From positions 1-64,000 of the forward strand of contig PDSZ01000015.1 of the NCBI GenBank assembly GCA_002748705.1: a DNA stretch of 64,000 bases, given 5' to 3'. The DNA comes from Candidatus Fermentibacterota bacterium (GTDB lineage: Bacteria > Fermentibacterota > Fermentibacteria > Fermentibacterales > Fermentibacteraceae). The notes below the pieces were generated by a model. That model had not been told where the DNA came from. It did no database searches and worked only from the letters and a program-made list of their open reading frames with translations. Below are positions 17,275 to 25,676 of the stretch, piece by piece. Both the position numbers and the translations under genes were made by a program. The number at the start of each line of letters is the position of its first letter. The first letter of the stretch is position 1.

Positions 17275-18876
17275 ATGATTACCATAAGCGAAAGACGCCG
17301 GACCTGGCTTCAGGTCGGGCGTCTTTCTGTGTTGTGTATTCTATCCCTTTCAGGCTATTTCTACCTTGACAACAGCGATGTTGCTCCGGTGTACCTGCTG
17401 ATAGCAGGTGCAGCTGTATTCTCAGGAGCAGTTTTCTGGCTGATAATAAAGAAGAATTTGAGAAACAGAAAAGGATACTGGTTTCTTCTGTTGACGGATG
17501 CTCTGCTTCTTGGGGCTATCATATATACAAGCGGAGGAGTTGACGGACCTTTCATAGGTTTTCTTCTTATTCATTCTCTAGCGTATGGCCTGTATCTGGG
17601 CGTAGGCGGCGGTATTATTGCATCAGGCGCTGGGATTCTCGCCACAGCATTATTTTCAGTTCTTTCCCTTAACACCCCGGGGCCGGATACCACATTCAGC
17701 CCTCTGATACACACGCTGCTTCAGAGCGGTCAGATGAAGCTTTCTGCCAACTACATAGCCATGAGAATAGTTATGAACGGCTTTCTTGCTGTTGCCTCAG
17801 GTATCGGTGGAGGAATTCTGGGTCAGGCTCTTTATACAGAGAATGGTGTGCTGCAGAAGGCTCTTGATAATATGGCCGAGTTGCGAGCCAGGAGCAGGCA
17901 GGTACTTGAAAGTCTTCACGACGGTGTTGTGGTTGTTGATAATAACGGAGATGTCCTTGCTGTTAATCCTGCTGCTGTTAATCTCCTTGGTACTGATCAA
18001 CCTGTGACCAATTCTCCACTCGGTCACCTTGTTTCTGAATTTCTGAATAAAGGCCAATTTCCGCCAGAAATTGATATTATATTAGATGATAATATAATAC
18101 AATGCAAGTTTAGCAGGTATGGTGATGGTGGCGGTGCCATAGTGATTCTTACAGATATTACCGATTTGAGAAACTACAGGGCAGCTCTTGAGGAAAGGGA
18201 TAAACTATCTCTCATCGGTAAGCTGTCAGCCACAATGGCCCATGAGATAAGAAATCCTCTGGCATCTATGAGCGGAGCGGCACAGATGCTTGCTTCAGGA
18301 ACGCTCTCCAGTAAGGAAATCAGTAAAATGGCTGATTTGATTGACAAACAGTCGAAACGGGTCTCGGAACTAATTGAAGGGTATTTATCCCTATCCAGAA
18401 GCGGTAGTGATTTTCCCATGGTAAAGCTCAGTGTAAACTCGTTGGTAAAGGATAATGTTGATTCTGCGGTTCACGGATTTGCAGGTGGAGTTTCTATCAA
18501 TTTTCTCGAAGCTTCTGATGATCCTTTGATAAAAGGCAATAAAACCCGTTTATCTCAGGTTATAGCAAACCTTATGCGTAATTCAGTTGAGGCACTGTGC
18601 AATACCCATGCTCCTCTTATCTGTGTCTCTGTACGAACAGTAACTGCTGACAACAGTGTTCGAATAGAGATTTCCGATAACGGTCCAGGTATAGAAGAAA
18701 AAGATATTAAGAATATATGGGAACCATTCTGGACCACCAGACAGGAGGGTACAGGACTGGGACTCTATGTTGTCAAGAGGATTGTTTCAGAGCATAATGG
18801 TACAGTCAAAGCAGAGAATGGTGTTCTGGGAGGGGCTGTGTTTACCATTTCTCTTCCCGGTGCTGTAAGCAGGTAA
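17275..18876 (+). CDS. pilS: Sensor histidine kinase PilS-like
   Basis: Membrane sensor kinase of the PilS/PilR pair that controls pilin transcription. The N-terminus has about six hydrophobic segments (residues ~10-180), then a PAS domain (~210-290, SLHDGVVVVDNNGDVLAVN), HisKA with phospho-acceptor His in MAHEIRNPLASM (~323), N box NLMRNSVEAL, G1 DNGPGIEE, F box EPFWTTR and G2 GTGLGLYVVK. ATG 17275 is chosen; GTG 17254, which overlaps pilC, is an alternative. Neither has a clear Shine-Dalgarno sequence. A strong hairpin covers codons ~6-18. Confidence 0.85.
   Translation: MITISERRRTWLQVGRLSVLCILSLSGYFYLDNSDVAPVYLLIAGAAVFSGAVFWLIIKKNLRNRKGYWFLLLTDALLLGAIIYTSGGVDGPFIGFLLIHSLAYGLYLGVGGGIIASGAGILATALFSVLSLNTPGPDTTFSPLIHTLLQSGQMKLSANYIAMRIVMNGFLAVASGIGGGILGQALYTENGVLQKALDNMAELRARSRQVLESLHDGVVVVDNNGDVLAVNPAAVNLLGTDQPVTNSPLGHLVSEFLNKGQFPPEIDIILDDNIIQCKFSRYGDGGGAIVILTDITDLRNYRAALEERDKLSLIGKLSATMAHEIRNPLASMSGAAQMLASGTLSSKEISKMADLIDKQSKRVSELIEGYLSLSRSGSDFPMVKLSVNSLVKDNVDSAVHGFAGGVSINFLEASDDPLIKGNKTRLSQVIANLMRNSVEALCNTHAPLICVSVRTVTADNSVRIEISDNGPGIEEKDIKNIWEPFWTTRQEGTGLGLYVVKRIVSEHNGTVKAENGVLGGAVFTISLPGAVSR
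17291..17326 (+). terminator. Terminator-like hairpin inside the start of pilS
   Basis: Arms AAAGACGCC-G-GACCTG (17291-17306) and CAGGTC-G-GGCGTCTTT (17311-17326) pair over 15 bp with a single G-G mismatch and a GCTT loop, followed by TCTGTGTTGTGT. It lies 27 nt after the pilC stop and within the pilS coding sequence. It could act as a partial terminator between the structural and regulatory pilus genes. The T tract is interrupted, so full termination is unlikely. Confidence 0.5.
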
Positions 18877-18877
18877 T

Positions 18878-20254
18878 ATGGATAAAAAAGATCTTTCACT
18901 GGTGCTTGTTGATGATGAAGAATCAATGGTAGAGTGGCTTACTCTGCTCATTGAGCAGAATGGATATCAGGTTACCTCGTTTCGCAAGCCGGAAGAGGCC
19001 CTCGTCTGGTGCAAAGAAAATATTGTTCATGTGCTGATTTCTGATATAAAGATGCCTGGAATGAATGGACTGGACCTCTTCGGCAGAATTCGAGAGTTAC
19101 AGCCTTACACTGCAGGAATATTCATGACAGCATTCTCCAGTGTGGACACTGCAGTTAAAGCTGTTCGGGGAGGAGCTTCTGATTATCTTCTTAAACCGTT
19201 CAAGACAGACCAGATGCTTGCTGCCATAGAAAAGTGCGTCAGAGATTTGAAACTTACTGAAGAAAACAGAAATCTCAAGAGAAAACTTCAGAAGCAGTAC
19301 AACTTTCAGGGGATTATAGGCAAATCAAAACCAATTCTGAAGGTACTTGAGCTGGTAAGAAAAGTTGCGGATAATTCAAGCACTGTGCTTATCTCAGGGG
19401 AAAGTGGTACAGGGAAGGAACTTGTTGCAAAAGCCATACACAACAACAGCAGCCGAATAGATGAACCTTTTGTAGGCATTAACTGCGGCAGTCTCTCGCC
19501 AAATCTTCTTGAAAGTGAGCTTTTCGGCCACAAGAAGGGCTCCTTCACCGGAGCTTACAGAGACAAGACCGGTCTGATGGTATCAGCAGGAAGAGGAACG
19601 CTGTTTCTGGATGAGATAGGGGAACTCAGCCGTGATCTGCAGGCAAAGCTGCTGAGGGCTATTCAGGAACGGCAGGTTCGACCTGTAGGGGATACTGCAA
19701 CAAAACCTTTTTATGCCAGGCTAATCTGCGCAACCAACAGAGATCTGCATAAAATGGTTTTCGAGAATCAGTTCAGAGAGGACCTTTTCTACAGGCTGAA
19801 TGTTTTGCCGATTGTCATGCCCCCTCTCAGGGAGAGAAAGGAAGACATCATCCTTCTGGTGGAACACTTTCTGAGAAACAGCGAACACGGAATCAAGAGC
19901 TTTGATTCTGACAGCATTAAAGCCCTTGGTTCTTATGACTGGCCTGGAAATGTAAGGGAACTGCAGAACATAGTTGAGCGGGTCTGTGTCATGAGCAGTG
20001 CTTCAGATGTGGTTTCATTGAGCGATCTGCCTGGATTTCTGCTGCAGAAACCCAGGGAACCTGTCTTTTATTCTGCAAGGGAGGGTGACGATTCTCTGCC
20101 GACTCTGTCTGAGATCGAAAAGGCCTGGACTTTCTATGTGCTTGATAAAAAAACAGCAGGGGAGAAGAGAGCGGCAGCCCGTATTCTGGGCATCAATGAG
20201 GCCACTCTTCACAGAAGGCTTGAAAAGTACAGGAAAGAGGAGGAGGGCCCATAA
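18878..20254 (+). CDS. pilR: Sigma-54 response regulator PilR-like
   Basis: NtrC-class activator, 458 residues: receiver domain with DDEE acid pocket, phospho-acceptor Asp in LISDIKMPGMNG (~56) and KPF lysine; sigma-54 AAA+ domain with Walker A GESGTGKE (~175), the sigma-54 contact loop as GSFTGA (a Ser variant of the usual GAFTGA) and Walker B GTLFLDEIGEL; and a Fis-type helix-turn-helix (RAAARILGINEATLHRRLEK). It starts 1 nt after the pilS stop. A sigma-54 promoter stands directly downstream, before pilA, so its target is visible in the same locus. Confidence 0.92.
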   Translation: MDKKDLSLVLVDDEESMVEWLTLLIEQNGYQVTSFRKPEEALVWCKENIVHVLISDIKMPGMNGLDLFGRIRELQPYTAGIFMTAFSSVDTAVKAVRGGASDYLLKPFKTDQMLAAIEKCVRDLKLTEENRNLKRKLQKQYNFQGIIGKSKPILKVLELVRKVADNSSTVLISGESGTGKELVAKAIHNNSSRIDEPFVGINCGSLSPNLLESELFGHKKGSFTGAYRDKTGLMVSAGRGTLFLDEIGELSRDLQAKLLRAIQERQVRPVGDTATKPFYARLICATNRDLHKMVFENQFREDLFYRLNVLPIVMPPLRERKEDIILLVEHFLRNSEHGIKSFDSDSIKALGSYDWPGNVRELQNIVERVCVMSSASDVVSLSDLPGFLLQKPREPVFYSAREGDDSLPTLSEIEKAWTFYVLDKKTAGEKRAAARILGINEATLHRRLEKYRKEEEGP

Positions 20255-20298
20255 GCATATTGCAATACACAGCCGTCACTGCAATAACTGAAGCCAGG

Positions 20299-20320
20299 TA
20301 TTGCTCGCTAAGCGACAATA
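20299..20320. promoter_or_regulatory. Inverted repeat upstream of the pilA sigma-54 promoter
   Basis: TATTG-C-TCGC / TAA / GCGACAATA pairs over 9 bp with one bulged C and ends 16 nt before the -24 element. It could be an upstream activator site for PilR or another regulator; a transcript-end hairpin for pilR is the alternative, but no T tract follows. Confidence 0.3.
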
Positions 20321-20336
20321 ATCAGCTATGCCTGAG

Positions 20337-20352
20337 TGGCAAATAATATGCT
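20337..20352 (+). promoter_or_regulatory. Sigma-54 (-24/-12) promoter of pilA
   Basis: TGGCAAATAATATGCT matches the RpoN consensus TGGCACG-N4-TTGCW at TGGCA, TGC and the final W, with the required 10 nt between GG (20338-20339) and GC (20350-20351). It predicts a start near 20363 and a ~42-nt leader with AGGAG 8 nt before the ATG. Confidence 0.75.
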
Positions 20353-20404
20353 TAACTATTTTGTGTTAGCATTTGAACCAATTTCTCTTGAAAGGAGAAT
20401 AAGT

Positions 20405-20767
20405 ATGAAGAAAGGTTTCACCCTCATCGAGCTGATGATTGTGGTGGTTATTATCGGTATTCTTGCCGCTATCGCCATTCCCAAGTTCAGCGATGTTTCC
20501 GAGAGCGCAAAGAGGAGCGCATGCCGTGCCAATATGCGCACAATTGCCTCACAGGAAGTTATCTACTTCGCAGAGAACAACAGTATGTACGGTAATGCAG
20601 TAGACATTGAAATGGATCAGGTTCAGTGTGCAACCGGAGGAGCATATACAATTACTATTGAGGATCGCGGTTCTGCACCAAGCGCTTCCATTACAATTAC
20701 CTGTCCTGCTGCTGTCAGCCACGGTAACATTGACAACGGTGTTGCTTCCTGGGTAGACTCAGACTAG
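20405..20767 (+). CDS. pilA: Type IV major pilin PilA
   Basis: Pilus subunit, 120 residues. Type III signal peptide MKKG|FTLIELMIVVVIIGIL: very short leader, Gly at -1, Phe at +1 (N-methylated after PilD cleavage) and Glu at +5, followed by the hydrophobic spine helix. The remainder is a small globular domain with two cysteines (in VQCATG and ITCPAA), positioned for the C-terminal disulfide loop. ATG 20405 with AAAGGAG is chosen over GTG 20336, which would precede the sigma-54 promoter start site. A strong terminator follows. Confidence 0.95.
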   Translation: MKKGFTLIELMIVVVIIGILAAIAIPKFSDVSESAKRSACRANMRTIASQEVIYFAENNSMYGNAVDIEMDQVQCATGGAYTITIEDRGSAPSASITITCPAAVSHGNIDNGVASWVDSD

Positions 20768-20786
20768 TAAACAACAGAACTGTTTT

Positions 20787-20818
20787 CAGGCGGCCTTTTC
20801 AGGCCGCCTGATTTGTTT
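20787..20818 (+). terminator. Rho-independent terminator of pilA
   Basis: A 10-bp perfect stem CAGGCGGCCT / AGGCCGCCTG with loop TTTC is followed by ATTTGTTT. It starts 20 nt after the pilA stop. Confidence 0.9.
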
Positions 20819-20860
20819 AAGCATTATTCCTCTATAACAGAAGCAATAGACTGTTAATAG

Positions 20861-21193
20861 GGTTATAGTACAGATTTCAGTCTTTCTATATTCGAAATTG
20901 CATTTTTTATCATAGCTATTCTCGCTGCTATCTTCATTTCTAAGTTCAGAGATGTCAATGAGAGTGCATCCCTTACAATAGCTTCTCAGAAAGTATTTCA
21001 CTTAACTGAAAACAATTATCAGTATGGAACACCTGCTGATATCGGCATGGCATCAGTTCAGCGCCTGACATCTACAAGTTACACAGTCAGTATTGAAGAA
21101 GGCAGTTCAGCGCCAGGTACTTTTTCTGCTGGTGACAGTTATGGTTTCACTGACAATGGAGCTGCTTCATGGACTGATTCCGGCAATCAGTAA
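20861..21193 (+). pseudogene. Decayed second pilin gene (pilA paralogue)
   Basis: Downstream of the pilA terminator is an open frame that follows a TAG (20858-20860), has no start codon, and ends at TAA 21191-21193. Its translation tracks PilA along most of its length: DFSLSIFEIAFFIIAILAAI against GFTLIELMIVVVIIGILAAI, then KFRDVNESA, TIASQKVFHLTENNYQYG, ADIGMASVQ and NGAASWTDSG. About ten residues after ESA are missing, Glu+5 and the leader Met-Lys-Lys are lost, and both cysteines are gone. It cannot be processed as a pilin. Its last 7 nt overlap the end of the convergent gene at 21187-23034. Confidence 0.8.
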
Positions 21194-23034
21194 TTGATTC
21201 TGTATAGAGCGTAGTTGCCCTGCTTTGTAACAGGCTCAAGCAGTTCTCCAATACCTATGTGATCCAGAATCAGAAGCCTGTCTTCCTGGTCCAATACCGC
21301 AGGGTCATGCCTTGCGCATGCTATGTAGCCTGCATTAAGCTCCCTCAGTATCTCAATCTCATCCTCAAGGGTGTTTTCCAGATACAGCTTCTGTGCCAGA
21401 GGATGTCTCCAGCCCACGATAACAGTTCCGCTGAAAAAGTACCTCTTTTCCTGTTGCAGTGATACTATTACATCATCATCTGACAGTGCAGAGTTTGCCC
21501 AGAGGTTCAGCATACCCTCAGGTGTACTCAGGTACATTTTGTAGCCGCTGTCATGATTGTCCCAGGAACCTGAAACTACTGATTCAAGGACTGTATACCG
21601 ATATATGAACGGCCATGGTGACAATGCAGTAAAAAAGAATCCGGGAATCACAAATACAGGAATAACGGCAGCTGCGGCAAACTGTTTTGAATACCTCCAG
21701 GACGACAAGAGGTATGTTCCAAGAATTGCACAGAAAGGGTATATCAGTATGGAATACTTGGCACCCCACCACGGAGGCCAGAACACATAAACAGCAATTG
21801 CAGAATAAGCCAGAAATGGGATCAGTTTAGTCAGATCAGAAAAATCCCTGCTGAAAATCTTGTAAACAGTACCACCGATAAGCAGCAGAATGCATCCCTC
21901 CATAGTTAAGAAAAACACTCCAAACTGTTTAGCCAGAGAAAAGTCTTTGTCAGAGTAAAATTCTGATGCTCTGTTATTTATCATTATGTTTTCTTCGGGC
22001 TCGTTTTGTTGCCATTCCTCTTTAACCATGAATGATACAGGGTTGACTGGATATGCAGGGCTTCCTGTTTTTACCATTGTTCTGATTCCAAAGGCAGCAG
22101 GTACAGCCAGAAAACATACAGCGGTAAATGCAAGTTTCTTCCAGTTTAAAGGAAGAAAGGATCGAGCAGTGTAGAAAAACACAGGAATCAGTACTATGGC
22201 GGTGGTCTGTTTGGTTGCCATTGCAAGACCCATGAAAAGCCATGAAGAGTAGAGCGAGCTGTCCTCCTTTCTGTTGCCGCTGTTTCTTAATGCAAATGCC
22301 AATGCCAGTGTGGAGAACAGAATAGCCATAGTATCTGTTTTGGCCATTGTACACCAGTAGTAGAGATAGGTATTCAGTAATACAATCAAGGCAGCCGGAA
22401 TTCTTAATGAACGCTTGATGTCTAAGATTCTCATGCTGCGGAACAGGGCAATGAACAGCAGAGTCACCTGAAAAACCTGAAGAATGCTCAGCTGGTTCAA
22501 ACGATCCTGTGACAGAGATGCCGGCCATACAGCAGTCATTTCATACAGCAGTGGAAATCCAGAAAACACTGTTTCCTCAAGCCAGTACATTCCTCCGTTA
22601 TTTAACCATTTATCAGGTTGAACCGCATAGGTAACCAGAGGGTCATCAAAGGCCAGATTGGGCATTGAGGCATAAGAAAGGTTAAGAAGTGATACGAATA
22701 CAAGTGCAATTATAAGTGTAATAGTCAGAATAGAAAAAGTAATGTTTGAAAGGGCATCTTTGAGTTTGCTATAGAGAATGAAAAGCCCTGGAAGTGAGAA
22801 AACAAGAATAATCGCTGAACAAACCGGCCTGGTAAGAATTCCAAACAGAGTCAGGAGAGGAACCAGTAAAACAAAGAAGAGAATTCCTGTTATCTCAGGG
22901 GGGAAGAGGAGAAATACTTTTTCAATTTTCAGAAGTGAATGGAGAATCCGACCGGTTCCGTAAAAGGATACCCAGACAATTCCTGCTTTGAGCAGAGTCT
23001 GAAGAAAAACATCAAGTCCCAGAAAATCCTGCAT
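21187..23034 (-). CDS. Polytopic membrane protein, probable GT-C glycosyltransferase
   Basis: A 615-residue protein with about twelve hydrophobic segments over residues 1-470 and a soluble C-terminal part. Features common to GT-C glycosyltransferases are an acidic loop after the early membrane segments (NLAFDDPLVTYAVQPDKW) and alternating aromatic-rich helices; no family-defining motif was certain. It may glycosylate a lipid or a surface protein such as the neighbouring pilin, but that is only suggested by position. The ATG overlaps the stop of the preceding gene (TGATG), so the two are translationally coupled. Confidence 0.55.
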   Translation of the reverse strand: MQDFLGLDVFLQTLLKAGIVWVSFYGTGRILHSLLKIEKVFLLFPPEITGILFFVLLVPLLTLFGILTRPVCSAIILVFSLPGLFILYSKLKDALSNITFSILTITLIIALVFVSLLNLSYASMPNLAFDDPLVTYAVQPDKWLNNGGMYWLEETVFSGFPLLYEMTAVWPASLSQDRLNQLSILQVFQVTLLFIALFRSMRILDIKRSLRIPAALIVLLNTYLYYWCTMAKTDTMAILFSTLALAFALRNSGNRKEDSSLYSSWLFMGLAMATKQTTAIVLIPVFFYTARSFLPLNWKKLAFTAVCFLAVPAAFGIRTMVKTGSPAYPVNPVSFMVKEEWQQNEPEENIMINNRASEFYSDKDFSLAKQFGVFFLTMEGCILLLIGGTVYKIFSRDFSDLTKLIPFLAYSAIAVYVFWPPWWGAKYSILIYPFCAILGTYLLSSWRYSKQFAAAAVIPVFVIPGFFFTALSPWPFIYRYTVLESVVSGSWDNHDSGYKMYLSTPEGMLNLWANSALSDDDVIVSLQQEKRYFFSGTVIVGWRHPLAQKLYLENTLEDEIEILRELNAGYIACARHDPAVLDQEDRLLILDHIGIGELLEPVTKQGNYALYRINY

Positions 23035-23936
23035 CAGTTCCTCCCTGAGGGAAAGCTGAAGTCAAAATCAAGAGAAAAACAATCAACAATATATACAGAG
23101 TAATCTTTATACATTGTGTTAATAGAATATGACCTTCCATTCTGGTCTTCGCAAACAATGAAAGAAGGTTCAGGGTATGAAGATATATCTATCATTTCCC
23201 ATGTTCCCAGCGGTGATGAGGTTAGGTCAATTAACACAGGGATCCCTGATATCGGGTGGATTTCCACGAAGTACACATTCTGATCGTACAGGCAGCTGAG
23301 AAGATAACGATGGCTTTTTTCGTTATCAGATGGCAGTTCTGCAAAAGATTCAATGTATACCTTTGTTTCTTCATGGTAGTTACTGATGTTATTCTTTACC
23401 AGAGTTATAGAATTCGACCACCTTCCGGAGATATCCTGTGCCTTTACAACAAGGGTGTCCTGATCTGCCCAAAAGCAAGCTGTTTCCGATGTCATAAGAG
23501 GATTTGGTCCCAAAAGGTTTTCTTCCTCTGCACCCTCAAGAAACAATCCGGTTACAGGCAGAGGTGTTGAGTTAACCAGAGTGAACCTGTTGGATCCGCC
23601 AATAATGTCAAGAAAACCGCCGAATTCCTTTTCTGCCAATGAAATCGAGAGAGTATCAGTTAACCTTGTTGATGGGGAGAAGTCTTCAACTCTGTAGTTG
23701 GTACCGTCTGTGGTATGGAATATTATTCGGCTCATATGCCGGCATGGAATGGTAAACTGGGCTGAGCTGTCAGGGGTCAGCTCTCCATCGAATACTTTTG
23801 ACAGGGAATCGCAACCTGATACTAAACAATAACATGAGGAGATAATCCTGCCTGTGTTATTAACAACAAAAAGTTCAGTCTGAGCAGGTATCAGTTCAAG
23901 TGGATTGAACAGCAAAGAGGCAATGAAATAGATCAG
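23034..23936 (-). CDS. Secreted protein with two modules resembling the 25.7-29.1 kb lipoprotein repeat
   Basis: Function not recognised. About 300 residues, probably exported. The frame has no ATG near its beginning: CTG 23936 lies 7 nt after AAAGGAG and would give a signal-like start (M-IYFIASLLFNPLELIPAQTE); TTG 23915 is 29 nt from it. Two segments (about 20-95 and 110-190) follow the order of the lipoprotein module encoded nearby: a beta start (FVVNNTG.., LVNSTPLP..), an L-x-P-x5-F turn (ELTPDSSAQF) and an Asp-Gly-x-x-Tyr segment (TTDGTNYRV). This resemblance is by eye and weak. It is coupled to the downstream membrane protein. Confidence 0.5.
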   Translation of the reverse strand: MIYFIASLLFNPLELIPAQTELFVVNNTGRIISSCYCLVSGCDSLSKVFDGELTPDSSAQFTIPCRHMSRIIFHTTDGTNYRVEDFSPSTRLTDTLSISLAEKEFGGFLDIIGGSNRFTLVNSTPLPVTGLFLEGAEEENLLGPNPLMTSETACFWADQDTLVVKAQDISGRWSNSITLVKNNISNYHEETKVYIESFAELPSDNEKSHRYLLSCLYDQNVYFVEIHPISGIPVLIDLTSSPLGTWEMIDISSYPEPSFIVCEDQNGRSYSINTMYKDYSVYIVDCFSLDFDFSFPSGRN

Positions 23937-24107
23937 AGAAGCTCTCCTTTAAGGCTTTAGTGATATGATGAGTCAGTACAGCATTTGTATATAATATTCT
24001 CTGTTCCTTTGCGGAGCAATACAGACAGGAATAATCAGGCAGTTCTGAGTGAGCAGACAGACCGTCAGGGGTTTTGGTACTTACACGATTGCAAGGTATC
24101 CCAGATG

Positions 24108-24561
24108 TCAGTTAAATATTAAACCGAGACTGAATGACCGTATCTCAGGTGGATCACCAATGGGCTTGAATCCAGTAACTGAATAGTTGTAGCCTGATGT
24201 CGTTGTGCATATTACCTTATTGACATACCTGTAGGGAAACCTGAGGACTCTACTTGTTTCAGGCTGAAGTGGAGAGTACACGGGAATTTCGCAGAGCTTC
24301 TGATCGTGGGAAACAAAAGGTTGATTGTAGTAACAGGCACATATATTGAGTTTATTATAGTTACATCCACTGAATCCGGCATCTCCGGCAATAAGAAGCC
24401 AATAATAATAACCATAAAAATATGTAATTCAACCCTATTCCTCTGCCGGGATGGAACTGGATGTTGACATATAGTACAGTGCTAATCCTGCTAAGGTAGT
24501 ACGGATAGTTGTCAGCGTAAAAAGGAGATAGTTTTTGGCTTAATGACTGTCTTACCCTTTC
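24108..24561 (-). pseudogene. Frameshifted remnant of a possible outer-membrane protein
   Basis: Two start-less open frames follow each other on the minus strand. The first (24561 to ~24420) reads like ADNYPYYLSRISTVLYVNIQ then HPGRGIGLNYIF. The second, shifted by one base at a run of five A on the plus strand (24416-24420), continues YGYYYWLLIAGDAGFSG, ends in GDPPEIRSFSLGLIFN and stops at 24108. The aromatic-rich pattern and the final FSLGLIFN suggest the C-terminus of a beta-barrel. The remainder of the 742-nt gap between 23937 and 24678 shows no gene. Confidence 0.35.
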
Positions 24562-24678
24562 TTATTGTACTTCAGTATGTTAGAAAGAAGATTGATTCTC
24601 TTCGGCAATCTGCAGGCATTGCATGGGCGCTTATGTACAGCATGATTGCAGGCAATTCGGCAGAAGGGCAGTATGCCG

Positions 24679-25386
24679 TTAAAGGTCTTCTCTGCAGTAC
24701 CAGCAGTTACCCAGATCCTCAAGTCTGCGGTTTGCTGAATTTCCATCTCTGCTGAACATGCGAATAACCTGATATGGAAAGGTGAAGAAATGAAGGTGAA
24801 GGTTGAAAGCGTATTTGTATGGTCGTTCTTTGGGGACAACTATGATAAGCCTTTTTTCCGCCACTCTTCTGAGTTCTTTTACAGCAGACTCTATATCCCA
24901 GATGTGTTCAAGCGTATGGGTGCAGGTAACAGTTTCAAACTGTTTGTCACTGAATGGAAGTGAACATATATCTGTTTCATGAAAGGATATCTCTGGATAT
25001 TGCTCAATAGTCTTTTTATCTATAACTATATCGCAAGCGGTAACAGATCTGTCTTCACTTAGAATTGAGGCAAGTCTGCCTTTGCCGCAGCCTGCGTCAA
25101 GTACCCTTGTTCCCAGTATTTCCTTTTTTATGAGATCCATAGCCTTGTCCGACAGGTCTGTCCCTTCACTCTGAATGCTCACGGTTCCAGTTTCCCTGTA
25201 GATCTCACTGAAGAAAGACTCGCTGTGACAGAAGGCTACTTTCTCCTTGAATGAAAGAAAATGCCTGTTTTTCTTGCGGAAAGCAACCATTAACGGTATT
25301 TTCATGAATAGTTTAGAGTCTCTAATAACAGGTGGTATACACTCATCCAGCAGAAACTTGATGGTTTTCTCAACAGTTCTGTTCAT
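24679..25386 (-). CDS. Class I SAM-dependent methyltransferase
   Basis: A 235-residue Methyltransf_11-type enzyme. Motif I VLDAGCGKGRLASIL (about 94-108) binds the methionine end of SAM, an acidic residue follows at the end of strand 2 (TACDIV), the post-I/II region is FHETDICSLPFSDKQFE, and CTHTLEHIWDIE matches the TLEHV-type segment. The substrate cannot be named; the ~90 N-terminal residues are family-specific. The ATG at 25386 starts a single gene with ~290 nt of unassigned sequence upstream (25387-25676), in which I see nothing supportable. Confidence 0.8.
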   Translation of the reverse strand: MNRTVEKTIKFLLDECIPPVIRDSKLFMKIPLMVAFRKKNRHFLSFKEKVAFCHSESFFSEIYRETGTVSIQSEGTDLSDKAMDLIKKEILGTRVLDAGCGKGRLASILSEDRSVTACDIVIDKKTIEQYPEISFHETDICSLPFSDKQFETVTCTHTLEHIWDIESAVKELRRVAEKRLIIVVPKERPYKYAFNLHLHFFTFPYQVIRMFSRDGNSANRRLEDLGNCWYCREDL

Positions 25387-25676
25387 TCATTACTCCCACC
25401 TCTGCTGCACTCCTCTTGCAATGCTGCAGAAAAAAGATCGTTGACGGTGCGCTGTTAGCTGTAGGATTAACAGAATACAGGCATACAGACCTGATCTGCT
25501 CTGGTATATCATATTGTTAAAGCTATTTACCACATACTGATATCCTTGCACAAGTATTGTATCAGAACAGCTGTGTGCGTTTGTTTCTCTGGCTGCAAGG
25601 GGAAGAGAACACAGGTTGAGGCTCGTCTTTCCCCTTCCATATGTTTAACTGAAGCTCCGCCTCAGTCTTGTCAGAA

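Noticed and set aside
20336..20404. Longer pilin frame from GTG 20336
   Set aside because: It would begin before the predicted sigma-54 transcript start and destroy the type III signal peptide; ATG 20405 has a good Shine-Dalgarno sequence.
24212..24415. 67-codon minus-strand frame beginning MVIIIGFLLPE
   Set aside because: The overlapping frame reads as a more protein-like, barrel-type sequence in continuity with the upstream frame.
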